64,000 bases of DNA from Diogma glabrata (Eukaryota; Arthropoda; Insecta; Diptera; Cylindrotomidae): NCBI GenBank assembly GCA_963693315.1, contig OY856187.1, positions 1,687,159-1,751,158 of the forward strand, written 5' to 3'. The position numbers and the translations under genes were made by a program. A model generated the notes under the pieces. That model searched no databases. It was not told where the DNA came from and worked only from the letters and a program-made list of their open reading frames with translations. Shown piece by piece: positions 59,262-64,000 of this stretch. Positions within the stretch are counted from its first letter, which is position 1; each line of letters opens with the position of its first letter.

Positions 59262-59491
59262 GCCGCAATTAGACTATTGCAGAACTCTGCAATATTTCTG
59301 CAATGGTAGTGTGTAAAATATTCATTGCAGAAAAAATTGACAATGAACTCATTGCAAAACATTGCAATGACTCATTGCAATGTTTTGCCATGAGTTCATT
59401 GCCAAACTTTTCTGCAATGAATATTTTACACACTACCACTGCACGACTATTGCAGAAATATTGCAGAGTTCTGCAATAGTCTAATTGCTTC
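59262..59491. mobile_element. TTAA-flanked palindromic MITE inside Helitron (left)
   Basis: A 230-bp imperfect palindrome built on GCAATTAGACTATTGCAG and TGCAAT repeats. TTAA occurs on both sides (59258-59261, 59492-59495), as for piggyBac- or Kolobok-type insertions. It contains no gene. The matching unit is at 60736-60965. Confidence 0.75.
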
Positions 59492-59525
59492 TTAAACCAC
59501 TGCAACGCGTGGCCGGGTCCAGCTA

Positions 59526-60701
<1,176 letters not shown>

Positions 60702-60735
60702 TAGCTGGACCCGGCCACGCGTTGCAGTGGCTTAA

Positions 60736-60965
60736 GAAGCAATTAGACTATTGCAGAACTCTGCAATATTTCTGCAATAGTCGTGCAGTGGTAGTGTGTA
60801 AAATATTCATTGCAGAAAAGTTTGGCAATGAACTAATGGCAAAACATTGCAATGAGTCATTGCAATGTTTTGCAATGAGTTCATTGCCAATTTTTTCTGC
60901 AATGAATATTTTACACACTACCATTGCAGAAATATTGCAGAGTTCTGCAATAGTCTAATTGCGGC
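60736..60965. mobile_element. TTAA-flanked palindromic MITE inside Helitron (right)
   Basis: Counterpart of 59262-59491 in the inverted Helitron; TTAA at 60732-60735 and 60966-60969. Present in both Helitrons, so it entered the common source. Confidence 0.75.
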
Positions 60966-61029
60966 TTAAGTCTGGTTGAATATAAGAAATAAAGAAAACA
61001 AAACACTCACCTTTCTAATATGTTTTATT

Positions 61030-62451
61030 TCATAATACTTGAGGGTATACACTGTTTTTTGTTGATCCATTGACTGTTAGGATATAGAGAATGCCTGGTT
61101 TGCCAACTCTAGAACATAGCGTATTATAGCGTATTATCAACATATAACTGTCCATGTGAGAAACAATCGTTATCTTGATCTAAACCACATACTTCCAATG
61201 TTTGACCCTGAGCTATGTGGTGATTGGTGATGGTGATTGCAAATGCCAATCGAATTGGGAATTGCAATCTTTTAAATTGAAATGGCATATCTGTTGGTAT
61301 CATGGGTATGCGAGGGATGAGGACATCTTCGCTTTTGAAAGCTCCATTCAAGATTGTTGCTTCTACTACGTTGCTCAATAATTTTTTTACTGTGAGTCGC
61401 GTGCCATTGCAAAGTTTTGGCTGATTGATATTACGCAACATGATGATTGGCACACCAATTTTTAATTGCAGTACATGTGGTGGCATCCCTGGTAGATCAA
61501 GTGAATTCAAAAATTCTGTTGGATAGTTAACTGCTTCATCTGCTTCCATGACAGTGTCTACGGACTTGTATGTGACTTCCTCGCTTTGAATATTAGACAG
61601 AAATAAACTGTTAAGTTCATTGACGTCTTTGTTTTTGGCTGCAAGAATGATTCGTTCACTCAGCCAATCGTGATTCTTATGATTAATTTGAATATCAGGA
61701 AATACTTTTTCATTAATTCCTCTTTTGACGACACTAAATTGCAGATGTTATGAGGCAGTAAAATTCGTCCTTTTGTAAAATCAACCGGCACCTTTCTGTC
61801 ACCAATTCTCAGCAATTGATATGAGAATATCTCAGCTGATTTATCTTTTTGGAGGAGAACACACATGTTTATAGTTAATTTTAACGTTTTTACGTGTCGC
61901 CACAAAGTAGAATATTTCAGGCAAGCATTTATTTCATCCGCTGGTGTTGATCGGGAAACTACAGGTAATGTTTGTCTGAAATCTCCTGCAAGCAATATGA
62001 AAGCATTCCCAAATAGTCTGGTATTTCCACGCAAATCTTGCAATAATCGATCAAGCGCTTCAAGTGGTTTTTTGTGCGCCATTGTGCATTCATCATAAAT
62101 GATTAGTTTACATTTCTGCAATACTTTTCCCATTCCCAATCCTTTGGAAATGTTGCATGTGGGCGTTTCAATGAATTGCATGTGTAATGGCAATTTCAAA
62201 GCGGAATGAGCAGTTCTTCCACCTGGTAGCAATGTTGCAGCTATGCCGGAAGGCGCAAGAGCTAAAGCTATGCTATTTTGCGATCGAATTGCTGCTAAAA
62301 TCAGTCTGATTAGAAACGTTTTGCCAGTTCCTCCTGGCGCATCTACGAAAAAGATTCCTCCAACCCCGTTATCAACATTTTGCATTAGTTGATCGTAAAT
62401 TGTTTTTTGTTCAAACGTTAGCTTTGGAATATTTGATTGCACATACGACAA
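61030..62451 (-). pseudogene. PIF1-like Helitron helicase, right copy, broken
   Basis: Mirror of 57776-59197 with the same frameshift and the same late stop, hence inherited rather than independent damage. Walker A, Walker B and motif III are unchanged. Amino-acid differences from the left copy: Pro to Leu in NTRPFGN, and Leu to Thr and Arg to Gly in EALILNRAF. Confidence 0.93.
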
Positions 62452-63112
62452 TTACTTCTGTAATCCTTTTATTTATTTATGATGGATGATAGCATGCAAA
62501 TTCGTATTGATGTTATCGGCCTTCAATGCTATTTCTACACTCGAATCACTTAAATTTAATGTTTTTAAGTACTCAGAAATACAGCTAAACTTACCATCTG
62601 ATTCATTGTCACTTTCATAAGAATCAATAAGCGCAAGTTGTTAGTTAGTTATTCATACACAGTACTGTTTTATATATTTAAATTTCCTTCAAAATGGTAA
62701 GTTTTCTGTAGCCAAATGCTTTAATTTATAACAATCACAAATAATATGCAGATCAGCTATTTCATTTATAATACTAAGAACAGATAATTAGTAACAGAAG
62801 TTATTTAAAAAAAACAGATGTTTAACGGTGGATTGAATCCAAAATTGCTTAAACAATGGTTCACCACCTGATCGTGCGATATAGTAAAAGTAAAGATATT
62901 CACATATATTATAGAGCAATGTAAATTAATTGATATTGTTACCAACCTTGCGACACAAATTTTAATAATCAGTTATTTTGATATAAGTAAAGGTGCAATC
63001 ACGATTTTTTATTTTCCTGATCCATATTGGGAGAAATATGTAGCAAAAAGATCTATTTTGTTCAGTGTAAAATATTGTATTACAGATTGCTTCAAGGAGA
63101 ATATTTTTATAG

Positions 63113-63924
63113 CATATGAGAACTGAGGACATTTTTGCTCCTACCGAGGACAGTCCTACCGAAAGGAGAACACATTGCAACCTTATTGGTTTACAAATTA
63201 GATAAAATAATCTTTGGGATTATCACTATACGAAACTAATCGATTAAATTGAGCATGAAGTTAAAATCGACCATAAAGTTGAGTGATTTGAGAATAAAGC
63301 AGGTGAGACACTTGTAATTGTTGACAGCCTACGTTATAAAACATAAACATATGTATAACGAAAAAAAAAAAAATTAAAAAAAAAAAAAAAAAAACTATGT
63401 AACAACCTTCCTGTATTTGAATGCAACGTTGTGTCCAAATTTCAAAAGATTCGATCAAGTACTTTCGGAGATTACCTATTTTGAACAAACGAACATTTAC
63501 ATTTTTATTTATATAGAAGATGAGAACTGAGGACATTTTTGCTCCTACCGAGGACAGTCCTACCGAAAGGAGAACACATTGCAACCTTATTGGTTTACAA
63601 ATTAGATAAAATAATCTTTGGGATTATCACTATACGAAACTAATCGATTAAATTGAGCATGAAGTTAAAATCGACCATAAAGTTGAGTGATTTGAGAATA
63701 AAGCAGGTGAGACACTTGTAATTGTTGACAGCCTACGTTATAAAACATAAACATATGTATAACGAAAAAAAAAAAATTAAAAAAAAAAAAAAAAAAAAAA
63801 ACTATGTAACAACCTTCCTGTATTTGAATGCAACGTTGTGTCCAAATTTCAAAAGATTCGATCAAGTACTTACGGAGATTACCTATTTTGAACAAACGAA
63901 CATTTACATTTTTATTTATATAGA
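63113..63924 (-). repeat. Doubled Helitron 5' segment, right copy
   Basis: Two head-to-tail units of about 400 bp on the minus strand, each with TTCGTTTGTTCAAAATAGG and a poly(T)-AA-poly(T) block of variable length. The outer unit reads TACTTACGGAGA where the other units have TACTTTCGGAGA. Confidence 0.92.
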
Positions 63925-63928
63925 TTTA

Positions 63929-64000
<72 letters not shown>
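63925..64000. repeat. (TA)n tract at window end
   Basis: After TTTAAG, pure (TA)n runs to the end of the window. Confidence 0.97.

Overview
The window is about 64 kb of very AT-rich eukaryotic DNA, most likely from an insect or another arthropod. It holds BEL/Pao, Penelope-like, Jockey-type, hAT and Helitron elements, many hairpin MITEs and (TA)n tracts, with no bacterial-style gene packing. I found no host gene, tRNA, rRNA or CRISPR array that I can support. Everything recognisable is mobile DNA, much of it nested.

Layout, left to right. 1-0.8 kb: the 3' end of a non-LTR reverse transcriptase. 3.8-5.1 kb: nested inverted-repeat elements. 7.4-7.6 kb: a (TA)n tract. 9.1-12.2 kb: a Jockey-like LINE on the minus strand with one frameshift. 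13.15-15.8 kb: a minus-strand copy of a ~680-bp poly(A) retroposon, split by a defective Penelope-like element (RT plus GIY-YIG) with a 13-bp target duplication and long inverted arms that carry a hammerhead-like motif. 16.3-16.7 and 20.6-21.6 kb: tandem repeats. 18.5-20.4 kb: a hAT element with an exact 8-bp target duplication and an internal ~120-bp tandem array.

22.6-29.1 kb: a complete, very young BEL/Pao LTR retrotransposon. It has 454-bp LTRs that differ at one base, a 5-bp target duplication, a tRNA-Tyr primer site and one intact 1722-codon gag-pol ORF. It is the only intact protein-coding gene in the window. 31-39 kb: nested MITEs and foldbacks, a 1-kb hairpin, a LINE endonuclease relic split by a Harbinger-like MITE, a hAT C-terminal domain and several retroposon copies. 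39.6-41.2 kb: a decayed LINE. 42.1-44.1 kb: a transposon with ~265-bp inverted repeats around a broken gene of a widespread but unnamed arthropod family.

45-53.7 kb: Helitron-type elements (5' TC, 3' CTAG, A|T insertion) hosting further insertions. 56.3-63.9 kb: two nearly identical 3.2-kb Helitrons with PIF1-like helicase pseudogenes, placed tail to tail around a (TA)n-foldback-(TA)n core. Together they form a palindrome of about 7.6 kb.

Apart from the BEL/Pao element, nothing here looks able to move on its own. The two Helitrons share the same frameshift and the same nested MITE, so they descend from one defective source. Best leads for novelty are the duplicated 5' ends in two separate Helitron families, the unnamed long-TIR transposon, the hammerhead-like Penelope ends and the poly(A) retroposon family with a conserved stem-loop. 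All calls come from reading the sequence; no search or folding program was run.
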